Origin: an uncultured Roseburia sp.
GTDB lineage: Bacteria; Bacillota; Clostridia; Lachnospirales; Lachnospiraceae
DNA length: 64,000 nucleotides
Reading direction: 5' to 3'
Assembly (NCBI GenBank): GCA_947644305.1
Contig: CANRYS010000005.1
Coordinates: 97,032-161,031 of the forward strand
Under the pieces are notes generated by a model, which worked only from the letters and a program-made list of their open reading frames with translations, did not search any database and was not told the DNA's origin. Position 1 is the first letter of the stretch; each line of letters starts with the position of its first letter. Below are positions 1 to 9,336 of the stretch, piece after piece. The position numbers and the translations under genes are program-made.

Positions 1-1
1 A

Positions 2-1105
2 GAGAACTATGTAAATGGTGTTATGTCTAAGAGCCCGGCATGCCAACTGCACTATCTGTATCAGGAGAAGGTTGCAGCTCCGCTTATGAAAGGACTTATG
101 TATGATCTTTCCACTCTTCCAGAATTTGATTTCAAAGAGGAAAAATGGAATCAGACCGTAGTTGAGCTTATGAGCATCGGAAACGGTATCTGGGGAATGA
201 ATCCGGAGGCAGAGCCGCGTGGAGGCGTATTCTTCAACAAGCGTATGCTGAAAGAGGCAGGTATTGATGAGGATGAGCCATACGATCTTCAGAAAGATGG
301 AAAATGGACATGGACTAAGTTTAAAGAGTATTGTAAGAAACTTACCGTTGATGCAGATGGAGATGGAAAAACAGATCAGTATGCATTGGCAAGTTTCTCT
401 AAATATTATCTGCCAATGTGTGCGGCAAATAACAACGCAACATTTGTGGATGTTAACGAAGAAGGAAAATACGAAAATAAGAGTGGAACAAAAGAATTCC
501 TCGAGGCTATGAACTGGGGTATGAGTCTTTATAATGAAGGATATATCATGCCGAAACCAGAGGGAGCAGCTTGGGATTGGTATAAAGCTGCATTCCGTGA
601 TGGTGAAGTTGCAATGCAGGTATCTGAGGTTTATGAGATCAGTGCATTTGCTACGATGGAAGATAACTGGGGATTCGTTATGTTCCCATATAATGAAAAG
701 AATAAGGATGCAACCAATAGTTCAACACCAAACGATAACATTATTGTAATGCCAAGCTGCTATGAGCCGGAAGAGGCAGAGAAGATTGCATTTGCTTATG
801 ATCTTTACACAGAACCTACACCGGAATTTGATCTTGATGAGGCTTGGAAAGAGTCTTATTATGAGCAGTTCAGAGATGAGCGTGCGGTGGATGAGACATT
901 GACGATGATGAGAGAGCCAGAGCGCAAACAGACTTCTTATTTGCCAATGCTCGGTGAGCTTGATTATGGTGATTTCTGCTATAGTGTATACGCAGGTGCT
1001 ACAACACCAGCGAAGCAGATTGAGAAGGTTTCTTCTCAGTGGAACAAAGTAATTGAGGATATGAATAAGAAGTATGAGAATTTTGCAGCTTCTCATTCTA
1101 AATAA
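2..1105 (+). CDS. ABC transporter extracellular solute-binding protein, C-terminal part (5' end outside window)
   Basis: The reading frame is open to the left edge, so the signal peptide and N-terminal lobe lie outside the window; the ATG at 23 is internal. The visible 367 residues look like a family 1 (carbohydrate) periplasmic-type binding protein: an aromatic-rich stretch with GIWGMNPEAEPRGG, then FFNKRMLKEAGI, and a calcium-loop-like DADGDGKTDQYAL segment, all usual in sugar-binding lipoproteins of Firmicutes. Such proteins are tethered outside the membrane and deliver oligosaccharides to an ABC permease, which is not in the window. The gene is followed by a terminator and then by GH3, GH67 and uxuAB genes, so (glucurono)xylo-oligosaccharides are the likely ligand. 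That substrate is inferred from neighbours only. Confidence 0.85.
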   Translation, partial: ENYVNGVMSKSPACQLHYLYQEKVAAPLMKGLMYDLSTLPEFDFKEEKWNQTVVELMSIGNGIWGMNPEAEPRGGVFFNKRMLKEAGIDEDEPYDLQKDGKWTWTKFKEYCKKLTVDADGDGKTDQYALASFSKYYLPMCAANNNATFVDVNEEGKYENKSGTKEFLEAMNWGMSLYNEGYIMPKPEGAAWDWYKAAFRDGEVAMQVSEVYEISAFATMEDNWGFVMFPYNEKNKDATNSSTPNDNIIVMPSCYEPEEAEKIAFAYDLYTEPTPEFDLDEAWKESYYEQFRDERAVDETLTMMREPERKQTSYLPMLGELDYGDFCYSVYAGATTPAKQIEKVSSQWNKVIEDMNKKYENFAASHSK

Positions 1106-1140
1106 TCTTCCTATTAACAGAATTAGGTAAGTAAATAGTG

Positions 1141-1187
1141 GGGCTGATCAAAGCAAACCTTCGTTTGTTTTGTCCAGCCCTGTTTTA
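1141..1187 (+). terminator. Rho-independent terminator after solute-binding protein gene
   Basis: Outer arms GGGCTG (1141-1146) and CAGCCC (1175-1180), inner arms AAGCAAAC (1151-1158) and GTTTGTTT (1163-1170) around a CTTC loop, then a T-rich TGTTTT. It separates the transport gene from the GH3 gene. Confidence 0.75.
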
Positions 1188-1250
1188 AAATATTCGGGAT
1201 ATATGAGCAAAGGGAACAACATCATAATTATGGATCAAGATTGGAGAGAA

Positions 1251-1330
1251 GAGTGAAAAATGAATTTTTCACTCTGCAAGTTTGTGCGCGCACGCCCAAA
1301 CTTGTGTGATGCGCAAAAAGCGTGCGCGCA
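1251..1330 (+). repeat. Nested palindromes in the leader of the GH3 gene
   Basis: Three perfect inverted repeats lie within 80 bases. GAGTGAAAAA (1251-1260) pairs with TTTTTCACTC (1265-1274). CAAGTTTG (1277-1284) pairs with CAAACTTG (1297-1304). GCGCGCACGC (1286-1295) pairs with GCGTGCGCGC (1320-1329). The second and third are mutually exclusive as RNA structures because their arms interleave. The last arm ends two bases before the ribosome binding site of the GH3 gene. It could be a translation-control leader or a dispersed REP-like repeat. Confidence 0.6.
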
Positions 1331-1341
1331 TGGAGGTAAAT

Positions 1342-3507
1342 ATGAGCGATAAAAAATATCTGGATGAATCATTATCTTTTGAAGAGAGAGCGGAGGCGCT
1401 GGTGTCAGAAATGACATTGGAGGAAAAAGTATACCAGACCCTTCACGGAGCACCTGCTATAGATCGTTTGGATGTAAAGGCATATAATTATTGGAATGAA
1501 GCACTTCACGGTGTGGCAAGGGCGGGTACAGCGACTGTTTTTCCCCAGGCGATCGGACTTGCTGCTACCTTTGATGAAGATTTTTTGGAGGAAATCGCAG
1601 AAGCGGTCTCGGACGAGGGGCGTGCCAAATTTAATGCACAGCAGAAATATGGCGATTATGATATCTATAAAGGTCTTACGTTTTGGTCACCAAATGTAAA
1701 TATATTCCGTGATCCGAGATGGGGACGGGGACATGAGACGTTTGGCGAAGATCCCTATCTAACATCAAGGCTGGGGGTCAGATTTATCGAAGGAATGCAG
1801 GGTAAAGACGAAAGATACATGAAAGTTGCTGCCTGTGCAAAACATTTTGCTGTTCACTCTGGTCCAGAGGATGAAAGACATAGTTTCAATGCGATTGTCA
1901 GTGAACAGGATCTGAGGGAAACCTATCTTCCTGCTTTTAAGGCATGTGTAAAGGAAGCTGGTGTAGAAGTGGTCATGGGGGCTTATAACCGTACCAACGG
2001 AGAAGCTTGCTGTGGAAGTGGAAGGCTGCTGGAGGACATACTGCGGGGAGAGTGGCAGTTTAAAGGACATGTTACATCGGACTGTTGGGCGATCAAGGAC
2101 TTTCATGAATATCACATGGTGACCTCTACTCCTGTAGAAAGTGTTGCCCTTGCCATGAATAAAGGCTGTGATCTGAACTGTGGCAATATTTATGGCAATC
2201 TGCTAAAAGCGGTGAAGGACGGACTGGTAGAGGAGGAAACCATCACCCGTGCCGTAAAAAGACTCTTTACCACGAGAATGAAACTAGGGCTCTTTGATCC
2301 GCAGGAAAAGGTTCCATATCATGCCATTGATTATTGTGTGGTTGACTGCGATAAACATAAAAAACTCAATGAAAAGGCGGCAAGGAAGAGTGCGGTTCTG
2401 TTAAAGAATGCAGAGGGTCTTCTTCCATTAGATAAGAAAGACTATAAGACCATCGGTGTGGTGGGGCCAAATGCCAATAATCGGAAAGCCTTGGTTGGCA
2501 ATTATGAGGGAACGGCCTCGGAGTATATTACCATTCTGGAGGGGATTCAGCGCTATGTGGGAGAAGATGCACGAGTGCTTTATTCTGCCGGGTGTCATCT
2601 CTGCAGGGACCGCATGCAGGGACTGGCTCAGGCAAATGACCGTATGTCGGAGGTTCGGGCTGTGGCCGATGTATCGGATGTGATCATTGCCTGTCTGGGA
2701 TTGGATGCGAGTCTCGAAGGGGAAGAGGGGGATCAAGGAAACGAATTTGCCAGTGGAGATAAGCCGAATTTGAATCTTCCAGGATTGCAGCAGCAAGTAT
2801 TGGAAGAATTGGTGAAATCCGGAAAACCAGTTGTTCTTGTTCTTCTTTCAGGAAGTGCTCTTGCTGTACCATATGCGGACGAACATGTATCAGCGATCCT
2901 GCAGGGTTGGTATCCAGGAGCGAGAGGTGGAAAGGCGATTGCCGATATTCTTTTTGGAGAATATTCCCCAGAAGGGAAATTACCGGTGACCTTCTACCGC
3001 ACATCAGAGGAACTTCCCGATTTTAAAGAGTATTCAATGAAGAATCGAACCTATCGTTATATGAAAAATGAGGCGCTCTATCCATTTGGTTATGGTCTGA
3101 GCTATACTAGATTTGAAATAAGTGGAACGGAGATTTCAGGGGATAGGATAGCGATTGATAAGAGTGTTACAGTTCGAACAACAATAACCAACAGCGGAGA
3201 AATGGAAGGTGCTGAAACCGTACAGGTGTATATTCATGCCTGTGTGGAAGAGGCTCCGAATTATCAGCTCAAAGCTTTGAAGAAGGTGACGTTGAAGCCT
3301 GGTGAGAGCAGAGAGATTACCTTAACTCTTAACGATAGGGATTTTGCCCTCTATAATGAAGAGGGAGTAAAGGTTTTGGAACACTGCGATTATGAAGTAT
3401 ATGTGGGAACCAGTCAGCCAGATGCGAGAAGCAAAAACTTGACGGGAACGTCTCCGGAAAAATTTGTTGTGAAAAATGTGGGAGATCCGGTTGTGATCGC
3501 TGAGTAA
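1342..3507 (+). CDS. Glycoside hydrolase family 3 (beta-xylosidase / beta-glucosidase)
   Basis: This 721-residue protein removes terminal beta-linked xylose or glucose from short oligosaccharides. It has the GH3 barrel in the N-terminal half (RDPRWGRGHETFGEDPYL at about 123-140, KHFAVHSGPE at 167-176), the nucleophile aspartate in VTSDCW at about 247, a middle domain with GDKPNLNLPG, and a C-terminal fibronectin-type III domain starting near 620. The GETFGEDP-like and SDC motifs resemble xylan 1,4-beta-xylosidases more than BglX. No signal peptide is seen, so it acts in the cytoplasm on imported sugar. I chose the ATG at 1342 because GGAGG lies at 1332-1336; an upstream in-frame TTG at 1282 falls inside the leader palindromes. 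The GH67 gene follows after 12 bases. Xylosidase activity is inferred from the GH67 and uxuAB neighbours. Confidence 0.9.
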   Translation: MSDKKYLDESLSFEERAEALVSEMTLEEKVYQTLHGAPAIDRLDVKAYNYWNEALHGVARAGTATVFPQAIGLAATFDEDFLEEIAEAVSDEGRAKFNAQQKYGDYDIYKGLTFWSPNVNIFRDPRWGRGHETFGEDPYLTSRLGVRFIEGMQGKDERYMKVAACAKHFAVHSGPEDERHSFNAIVSEQDLRETYLPAFKACVKEAGVEVVMGAYNRTNGEACCGSGRLLEDILRGEWQFKGHVTSDCWAIKDFHEYHMVTSTPVESVALAMNKGCDLNCGNIYGNLLKAVKDGLVEEETITRAVKRLFTTRMKLGLFDPQEKVPYHAIDYCVVDCDKHKKLNEKAARKSAVLLKNAEGLLPLDKKDYKTIGVVGPNANNRKALVGNYEGTASEYITILEGIQRYVGEDARVLYSAGCHLCRDRMQGLAQANDRMSEVRAVADVSDVIIACLGLDASLEGEEGDQGNEFASGDKPNLNLPGLQQQVLEELVKSGKPVVLVLLSGSALAVPYADEHVSAILQGWYPGARGGKAIADILFGEYSPEGKLPVTFYRTSEELPDFKEYSMKNRTYRYMKNEALYPFGYGLSYTRFEISGTEISGDRIAIDKSVTVRTTITNSGEMEGAETVQVYIHACVEEAPNYQLKALKKVTLKPGESREITLTLNDRDFALYNEEGVKVLEHCDYEVYVGTSQPDARSKNLTGTSPEKFVVKNVGDPVVIAE

Positions 3508-3519
3508 ATGGAGGAGAGA

Positions 3520-5538
3520 ATGAACACTGCAAATTATACGAAATGCTGGCTGGATTATAAAGAACTGCCAGAAGCGCGGAAAAGAGCCTGTTTTTATTAT
3601 CCTGTGCTGATGACGGGAGGGAAGGTCGCCGACACAGCGGGAGAGGAGTATTGTACGTCCATGGCACAGATGCTGGGAGAGCCGGTGGAACTTCTCGGAG
3701 AGGCCATTGAGGAGCCGGGAGTCTATATGGAAGTGGATCCAGAGCTGGAAGTTCCTGACTGTGAAGAGGCACTGGCGTTTCAGACCTTTATGATTTCTGA
3801 GGTAGAGGGAAGTATGATCATCACTGGTAAGTCCCAGGAAGCATTGTTACAGGGTGTATTTGCCTTTGTACGCATGGTTTATCTTGGAGAGTTGGATGAG
3901 AAATTGCCCTATTCTTTTACACCAACGATGCCCCTTCGGATTATGAATCATTGGGACGATATGGATGGCAGTATCGAGAGAGGGTATTCTGGGCAGTCCT
4001 TCTTTTATGAGGACTACAAAATGTTCTACAATCATAGAACAGAAACATATGCCCGGCTGATGGCATCCATCGGTACGAATGCGATTGTGATCAATAATGT
4101 GAATGTACATGAAAAAGAGACCTACCTCATTACAGATGTGTATCTGGGCATGGTGAAAAAATATGCAGAACTGTTTGGCAGATATGGTATAAAACTTTTC
4201 CTGAGTGTAAATTTTGCAGCTCCAATGGAGCTGGGAAATATCCCGGTATCAGATCCTTTGGATGCGGCTGTGATTAGGTGGTGGGAGGAGGCCGTGAAGC
4301 ATATTTACGAAGTGATTCCTGAATTTGGTGGATTTTTGGTAAAAGCAGATTCCGAGGGAAGGCCAGGGCCATTTACTTATGGAAGAACCCATGCGGACGG
4401 TGCCAATATGCTGGCCAGAGCGCTGGCACCCTACGGCGGCATCGTTGTGTGGAGGTGTTTTGTATACAACTGCGGTCAGGACTGGAGAGATCAGAAGACC
4501 GACCGGGCAAGGGCGGCTTATGATCATTTTATGGCTTTAGACGGAAAGTTTGATGATAATGTGATACTTCAAATTAAAAATGGTCCGATGGATTTTCAGG
4601 TTAGAGAGCCAGTATCGCCGCTCTTTGGAGGGCTGAAAAAGACCAATATGATCCTTGAAGTGCAGATTGCCCAGGAATATACCGGCCAGCAGATCGATCT
4701 TTGTTATCTGATTCCGATGTGGAAGGAGATTCTTTCCTTTGATACTTATGGAATGGGAGAGGGAACGACTGTGGAAAGGGTAGTCTCTGGAGAGTGTTAT
4801 GGACAGAGCCTGTGTGGCATCGCCGGCGTGATCAATACCGGGGATGATGAGAATTGGACGGGAAATGATCTTGCAGCTGCAAATCTGTATGGATTTGGAC
4901 GTCTGGCGATGGATGCCTCCCTGAGTGCCGAGCAGATCGCCAGTGAGTGGACCAGATTGTCCCTCGGCAGTTCCAAGGATGTGACAGAGGTCGTCGTGCC
5001 CATGCTGTGTGGCTCCTGGGGGACCTATGAAAAGTATAATGCGCCTCTTGGAATTGGCTGGATGGTCACCCCTCATTATCACTACGGACCGGATATCGAC
5101 GGGTATGAATATGACCGCTGGGGGACCTATCACCGGGCGGACCTGCATGGTATTGGTGTGGACCGTACAGAAAAGGGGACCGGATATGTGTCCCAGTACA
5201 ATGAACCCTGGTGTTCCATATACGGAGATTTGGGAAAATGTCCAGAAGAGTTGTTGCTTTTTTTCCATCATGTTCCATATACCTACATGCTAAAAACCGG
5301 AAAAACCTTGATCCAGCACATATATGACACCCATTTTGAAGGTGTCCAGGAAGTGGAAACGATGCAGAGAAACTGGAATACACTCAAGAGCAAAATTTCA
5401 GATCGCGCTTTTTCCTGTGTGGCAGAGCGTTTTGAACGACAGTTGGAGAACGCAAGGGAATGGCGTGACCGTGTAAATACATATTTTTATCGTAAATGTG
5501 GGATTGAGGATGAAAAAGGAAGAAAAATTTACCCCTGA
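3520..5538 (+). CDS. aguA: Alpha-glucuronidase, glycoside hydrolase family 67
   Basis: GH67 enzymes cleave 4-O-methyl-D-glucuronic acid (or glucuronic acid) from the non-reducing end xylose of aldouronic acids. The 672-residue protein has the usual family length and the signature MNHWDDMDGSIERGYSG at about 142-158. Catalytic candidates are E279 (ADSEGRPGP), D358 (GPMDFQVREP) and E386 (AQEYTG). Their spacings of 79 and 28 residues equal those of E285, D364 and E392 in the Geobacillus enzyme. No signal peptide is visible, so it works in the cytoplasm after uptake. The start at 3520 is preceded by GGAGGAG at 3510-3516; the ATG at 3508 lacks a binding site. It lies in one run with GH3, uxuA and uxuB, so its product feeds the glucuronate pathway. 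Confidence 0.95.
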   Translation: MNTANYTKCWLDYKELPEARKRACFYYPVLMTGGKVADTAGEEYCTSMAQMLGEPVELLGEAIEEPGVYMEVDPELEVPDCEEALAFQTFMISEVEGSMIITGKSQEALLQGVFAFVRMVYLGELDEKLPYSFTPTMPLRIMNHWDDMDGSIERGYSGQSFFYEDYKMFYNHRTETYARLMASIGTNAIVINNVNVHEKETYLITDVYLGMVKKYAELFGRYGIKLFLSVNFAAPMELGNIPVSDPLDAAVIRWWEEAVKHIYEVIPEFGGFLVKADSEGRPGPFTYGRTHADGANMLARALAPYGGIVVWRCFVYNCGQDWRDQKTDRARAAYDHFMALDGKFDDNVILQIKNGPMDFQVREPVSPLFGGLKKTNMILEVQIAQEYTGQQIDLCYLIPMWKEILSFDTYGMGEGTTVERVVSGECYGQSLCGIAGVINTGDDENWTGNDLAAANLYGFGRLAMDASLSAEQIASEWTRLSLGSSKDVTEVVVPMLCGSWGTYEKYNAPLGIGWMVTPHYHYGPDIDGYEYDRWGTYHRADLHGIGVDRTEKGTGYVSQYNEPWCSIYGDLGKCPEELLLFFHHVPYTYMLKTGKTLIQHIYDTHFEGVQEVETMQRNWNTLKSKISDRAFSCVAERFERQLENAREWRDRVNTYFYRKCGIEDEKGRKIYP

Positions 5539-5573
5539 TGTATTTTATTTTGTAAGGAAAGGAAGAATAGTAA

Positions 5574-6647
5574 ATGGAAATGACATTAAGATGGTATGGC
5601 GAGGGAAATGACAGTGTGACACTGGAACAGATTCGTCAGATACCAGGAGTAACCGGAGTTATCACAGCACTTCATGACATCCCGGCAGGAGAGCCATGGA
5701 CCTATGAGGATGTTATGAAAAGAAAGCAGGAAGTGGAGGCAAAGGGACTTCAACTGACAGGTATTGAGAGTATCAATGTCCATGAGGACATCAAGATTGG
5801 CCTGCCTTCCCGTGACCTGCTGATCGAGAATTACAAGAAGTCTTTGGAGGCAGTGGGAAAAGCGGGGATTCATCTGGTATGTTACAACTTTATGCCAGTT
5901 TTTGATTGGACAAGAACAGATCTTGCGATGCCTCTGGAAGACGGTTCCACCGCCCTTGCTTATGATTCCTCTATCATTGACGGAATCGATGCCAGTGAGA
6001 TGTTTGACCGTATCGAAAAAGCCAGTGGCGGCTTTGTTATGCCTGGCTGGGAGCCAAATCGCAAGGCAGAGATCATGGAACTTTTTGAAAAATATAAAGA
6101 TGTGACGGCAGACAAGCTCCGGGAGAATTTTAAGTATTTTCTCGATGGCATTATGCCAGTCTGTGAAAAATACCAGATCAAGATGGCGGTTCATCCAGAT
6201 GATCCGGCATGGGATGTGTTCGGGCTTCCAAGAATTGTAACCTGCGAGGAGGATCTGTTAAAGATCGCTTCCCTGAATGACAGTATTTATAACGGGTTTA
6301 CTTTCTGTACTGGCTCCCTGGGAAGTAATCTGAATAACGATCTACCGAAGATCATCCGCAATCCGAAGATTGCCGAGAGAATACATTTTGCCCATATCCG
6401 CAATATCAAGTATGAAAATGACGACCTGTTTCATGAGGTGTCCCATCTTTCATCGGATGGCAATTTTGATATGTACGAGATTGTAAAGGCATTGATTGAC
6501 ATGGGCTTTGACGGTGTGATTCGTCCAGACCATGGCAGAATGATCTGGGACGAGCAGGCGAGACCGGGATACGGGCTCTACGACCGCGCATTGGGTGTGG
6601 CTTATCTGAACGGTCTTTGGGAAGCCATCAAGAAAAATAGTAAATGA
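5574..6647 (+). CDS. uxuA: Mannonate dehydratase
   Basis: UxuA dehydrates D-mannonate to 2-keto-3-deoxygluconate (EC 4.2.1.8) in the cytoplasm. The 357-residue length is normal. Family hallmarks are MTLRWYG at the N-terminus, GIESINVHEDIK, the AVHPDDPAWDVFGLPRIV segment near residue 205, FCTGSLGSN, HFAHIRNI, and the C-terminal RPDHGRMIWDE, which includes metal-binding His and Asp residues in this TIM-barrel family. It sits 35 bases after the GH67 gene and 22 bases before uxuB, consistent with one transcript for xylan-derived glucuronate. The uronate isomerase (UxaC) that makes fructuronate is not in the window. Confidence 0.95.
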   Translation: MEMTLRWYGEGNDSVTLEQIRQIPGVTGVITALHDIPAGEPWTYEDVMKRKQEVEAKGLQLTGIESINVHEDIKIGLPSRDLLIENYKKSLEAVGKAGIHLVCYNFMPVFDWTRTDLAMPLEDGSTALAYDSSIIDGIDASEMFDRIEKASGGFVMPGWEPNRKAEIMELFEKYKDVTADKLRENFKYFLDGIMPVCEKYQIKMAVHPDDPAWDVFGLPRIVTCEEDLLKIASLNDSIYNGFTFCTGSLGSNLNNDLPKIIRNPKIAERIHFAHIRNIKYENDDLFHEVSHLSSDGNFDMYEIVKALIDMGFDGVIRPDHGRMIWDEQARPGYGLYDRALGVAYLNGLWEAIKKNSK

Positions 6648-6669
6648 ATTTGGAAAGGACAGTAAGATC

Positions 6670-8283
6670 ATGAAATTGACAGATTTGCAAAAGGAAGTTT
6701 CTGGTGACTGGAAGGCAAAAGGCTATGAACTTCCAGAGTATGATCGGGAAGCCGTAAAGAAAAACACGAAGGAAAACCCTGCTTGGGTACATTTTGGAGC
6801 GGGAAATATTTTCCGGGCATTTCCGGCCGAAATACTTCAGAGATTGTTAAACAGCGGCGCGTATGACAGGGGTGTGATCGTGGCGGAGAGTTTTGACCAT
6901 GAGATTATCACAAAGGCTTATAAACCATATGATTCCCTCAGTCTTTCCGTGGTTTTGAAATCCAATGGTACCATTGAAAAAAAGGTGGTGGGGAGCGTTG
7001 TGGAAGCACTGGTGGCGGATCAGTCGGTTCCAGAAGATTTTTCCAGGCTCTTTGAGATTTTTGAGTCCCCGTCATTACAGATCGCAAGTTTTACCATTAC
7101 TGAGAAAGGTTATAGTCTCCATGATGGAAAGGGAGATATTCTACCAGTGGTAGAAGCCGGCTTTAAAGAGTCGACGGAGAACCAGGGACATCTTATGGGG
7201 CGGATCGCGGCGTTATGCTACCGTCGTTATCAGACCTGCAAGGCACCAATCGCCCTGTCCAGTATGGATAACTGTTCCCATAACGGAGATAAGTTGAAAG
7301 CGGGTGTCATAGCCTTTGTAGAGGCATGGAAAAAGAATGGTATTGTGGAGAAGGAATTTGAGGATTTTATGAAAGATCCGTCGAAGGTATCTTTCCCCTG
7401 CTCTATGATCGACAAAATTACTCCGAGACCGGATGAAAATGTGAAGAAGATGTTGGAGGAGGACGGTTTTGAGGATACAGAGCTGATCATTACCAGTCGG
7501 AATACCTATACATCGCCTTTTGTAAATTCTGAGGAAACAGGGTATCTAGTAATTGAGGATTCCTTCCCGAATGGGAGACCGCCGCTGGAAAAAGCGGGCG
7601 TTCTTTTTACCGACAAAGAGACGGTGGATAAGGTGGAGAGAATGAAGGTATGTACCTGTTTGAATCCTCTCCACACAGCGCTGGCTGTGTATGGGTGTCT
7701 GCTATCTCATACCTCTATCCATGAGGAGATGAAGGATGCAGAGTTGTCCGCTCTAATTGAAAAAATGTGCTACGAAGAGGGAATGCCAGTGGTGGTAGAT
7801 CCGGGAGTTATCGATCCGAAGGATTTTGCCGGTGCTGTGCTGAAGCTGAGATTTCCGAATCCCTTTATGCCGGATTCACCGCAGCGAATCGCCACGGATA
7901 CCTCCCAGAAGCTGTCTGTTCGATTTGGGGAGACGATCAAATCCTATCTGGCAAGCGATTCACTGGATGTAAAATCTCTGACGCTGATCCCTCTCGTGCT
8001 GGCTGGCTGGTGCCGCTATCTCATGGGAATCAATGATGACGGTGAGAAGTTTGAACAGAGTCCAGATCCTCTGTTAGAAAAAGTGAAAAAATACGTGTCT
8101 GGAATAAAACTTGGCGAAGAGACGGATGTGCATGCCGCACTGGAGCCTATTCTGAAAGATGAGACCATATTTGGTGTGAATCTCTATGAGGCGGGCCTCG
8201 GTGAAAAGGTGGAAGGCATGTTTGCCGAGTTGACAGCAGGTAAAGGTGCGATCCGAAGCACATTGAAAAAATATGTAAAATAA
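6670..8283 (+). CDS. uxuB: D-mannonate oxidoreductase (fructuronate reductase), mannitol dehydrogenase family
   Basis: This enzyme reduces D-fructuronate to D-mannonate with NADH (EC 1.1.1.57), the step before UxuA. The 537-residue protein has the N-terminal Rossmann motif HFGAGNIFRAF at about 37-47 and the long-chain polyol dehydrogenase segment KVCTCLNPLHTALAVYG at about 323-339, which holds the catalytic Asn and His of the family. PGVIDPKDFAG and RFPNPFMPDSPQRIATD follow in the C-terminal helical domain. A mannitol or tagaturonate dehydrogenase would belong to the same family; the adjacent uxuA and GH67 genes decide in favour of UxuB. It is the last gene of the locus, followed by a terminator. 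Confidence 0.92.
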   Translation: MKLTDLQKEVSGDWKAKGYELPEYDREAVKKNTKENPAWVHFGAGNIFRAFPAEILQRLLNSGAYDRGVIVAESFDHEIITKAYKPYDSLSLSVVLKSNGTIEKKVVGSVVEALVADQSVPEDFSRLFEIFESPSLQIASFTITEKGYSLHDGKGDILPVVEAGFKESTENQGHLMGRIAALCYRRYQTCKAPIALSSMDNCSHNGDKLKAGVIAFVEAWKKNGIVEKEFEDFMKDPSKVSFPCSMIDKITPRPDENVKKMLEEDGFEDTELIITSRNTYTSPFVNSEETGYLVIEDSFPNGRPPLEKAGVLFTDKETVDKVERMKVCTCLNPLHTALAVYGCLLSHTSIHEEMKDAELSALIEKMCYEEGMPVVVDPGVIDPKDFAGAVLKLRFPNPFMPDSPQRIATDTSQKLSVRFGETIKSYLASDSLDVKSLTLIPLVLAGWCRYLMGINDDGEKFEQSPDPLLEKVKKYVSGIKLGEETDVHAALEPILKDETIFGVNLYEAGLGEKVEGMFAELTAGKGAIRSTLKKYVK

Positions 8284-8295
8284 GAAAAACCTAAG

Positions 8296-8344
8296 AAAAG
8301 AACAGCTTCCTATTTAAAGTTAAGTTAGAAAGCTGTTCTTTTTG
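8296..8344. terminator. Bidirectional terminator between uxuB and sigG
   Basis: AAAAGAACAGCTT (8296-8308) pairs with AAGCTGTTCTTTT (8329-8342). A-runs on one side and T-runs on the other let it serve both converging genes. Confidence 0.85.
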
Positions 8345-8358
8345 ATTTTATACAGGAA

Positions 8359-9135
8359 TTACGCCAGCGCAGTTTTCATGATACCCAATGCGTTCTTTTC
8401 CAGACGGGAGACCTGGGCCTGGGAGATATGGATTTCTTCTGCTACCTCCATCTGGGTTTTTCCCTGAAAATACCGGAGATCAATGATGTTTTTTTCCCGT
8501 TCGGGAAGAGTCTTCATAGCTTCCCGCAGAGAGAGCATTTCCACCCAGTTTGCCTCTTTGTTTTTCGTGTCGCTGATCTGGTCCATGATATAGAGTGTAT
8601 CGCCCCCTTCTGAATAAACGGGTTCATACAGGGAGACAGGACTCTGTATGGCGTCCAGGGCAAAGACGATGTCTTCTGCCGGCACATCGAGTTCCTTTGC
8701 GATATCCTCGATGGTTGGTTCCCGGTCAGACTTTTTCATCATGGCTTCCTTTGTATAGATTGCCTTATAGGCGATATCTCTCAGAGATCGGCTTACCCGG
8801 ATCGAGTTGTTGTCTCGGAGGAAGCGCCGGACTTCTCCAATGATCATAGGTACCGCATAGGTGCTGAATTTGACGTTCAGTGTGACATCAAAATTATCAA
8901 TCGCCTTGATCAGTCCGATACAGCCGATTTGAAACAGATCGTCGATATTTTCATTTGAGTTGGTAAAGCGTTGGATAATACTGAGGACGAGACGGAGGTT
9001 TCCTTTGATATAAGTGTCTCTTGCCTCCTTATTTCCTTTGGCGATTTCTTTAAAGAGCTGTTCTTTTTCATCTTCGGTTAAGAGGGGAAGTTTGCTTGTA
9101 TTTACTCCGCATATTTCGACTTTATATTGTGCCAT
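8359..9135 (-). CDS. sigG: RNA polymerase sporulation sigma factor SigG (late forespore)
   Basis: SigG directs late forespore transcription during endospore formation. The 258-residue protein begins with the SigG-specific KVEICGVNTSKLP motif, a segment linked to anti-sigma recognition. It then has sigma region 2 (NLRLVLSIIQRF to YAVPMIIGEVRRFLRD), region 3 (PTIEDIAKELDV) and region 4 (LPEREKNIIDLRYF, then the helix-turn-helix MEVAEEIHISQAQVSRLEKNAL). On the minus strand a GGAGGT lies just before the start. Its presence shows a spore-forming lineage. The usual spoIIG/sigE genes are not next to it here. I could not fix a forespore promoter with confidence in the 200 bases upstream. Confidence 0.96.
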   Translation of the reverse strand: MAQYKVEICGVNTSKLPLLTEDEKEQLFKEIAKGNKEARDTYIKGNLRLVLSIIQRFTNSNENIDDLFQIGCIGLIKAIDNFDVTLNVKFSTYAVPMIIGEVRRFLRDNNSIRVSRSLRDIAYKAIYTKEAMMKKSDREPTIEDIAKELDVPAEDIVFALDAIQSPVSLYEPVYSEGGDTLYIMDQISDTKNKEANWVEMLSLREAMKTLPEREKNIIDLRYFQGKTQMEVAEEIHISQAQVSRLEKNALGIMKTALA

Positions 9136-9336
9136 AGTGACAGACCTCCATGCCGGTGAATTATTTGAGAAGTGAGCCTGTTGATGAAGTGATGGCGCAC
9201 CATTTGATTCTGTAAAATATTCTGCTCATAAATGAATGAATTATTCTCGGAAATCATAGATTTATAAAAATAAAATTGCTTTCGGAGAAAGGGAAAATGT
9301 ATCCCTGCTCCCGGAGCAGAAGTGTGGGTTGACGAT

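Noticed and set aside
4537..5271. Long minus-strand reading frame (244 codons) opposite the GH67 gene
   Set aside because: It has no family motif and no ribosome binding site; the plus frame carries full GH67 catalytic residues.
9136..9336. Search for a forespore (sigma-F/G) promoter of sigG
   Set aside because: GAATA-like -35 boxes exist on the minus strand but no -10 with correct spacing fits well enough to report.
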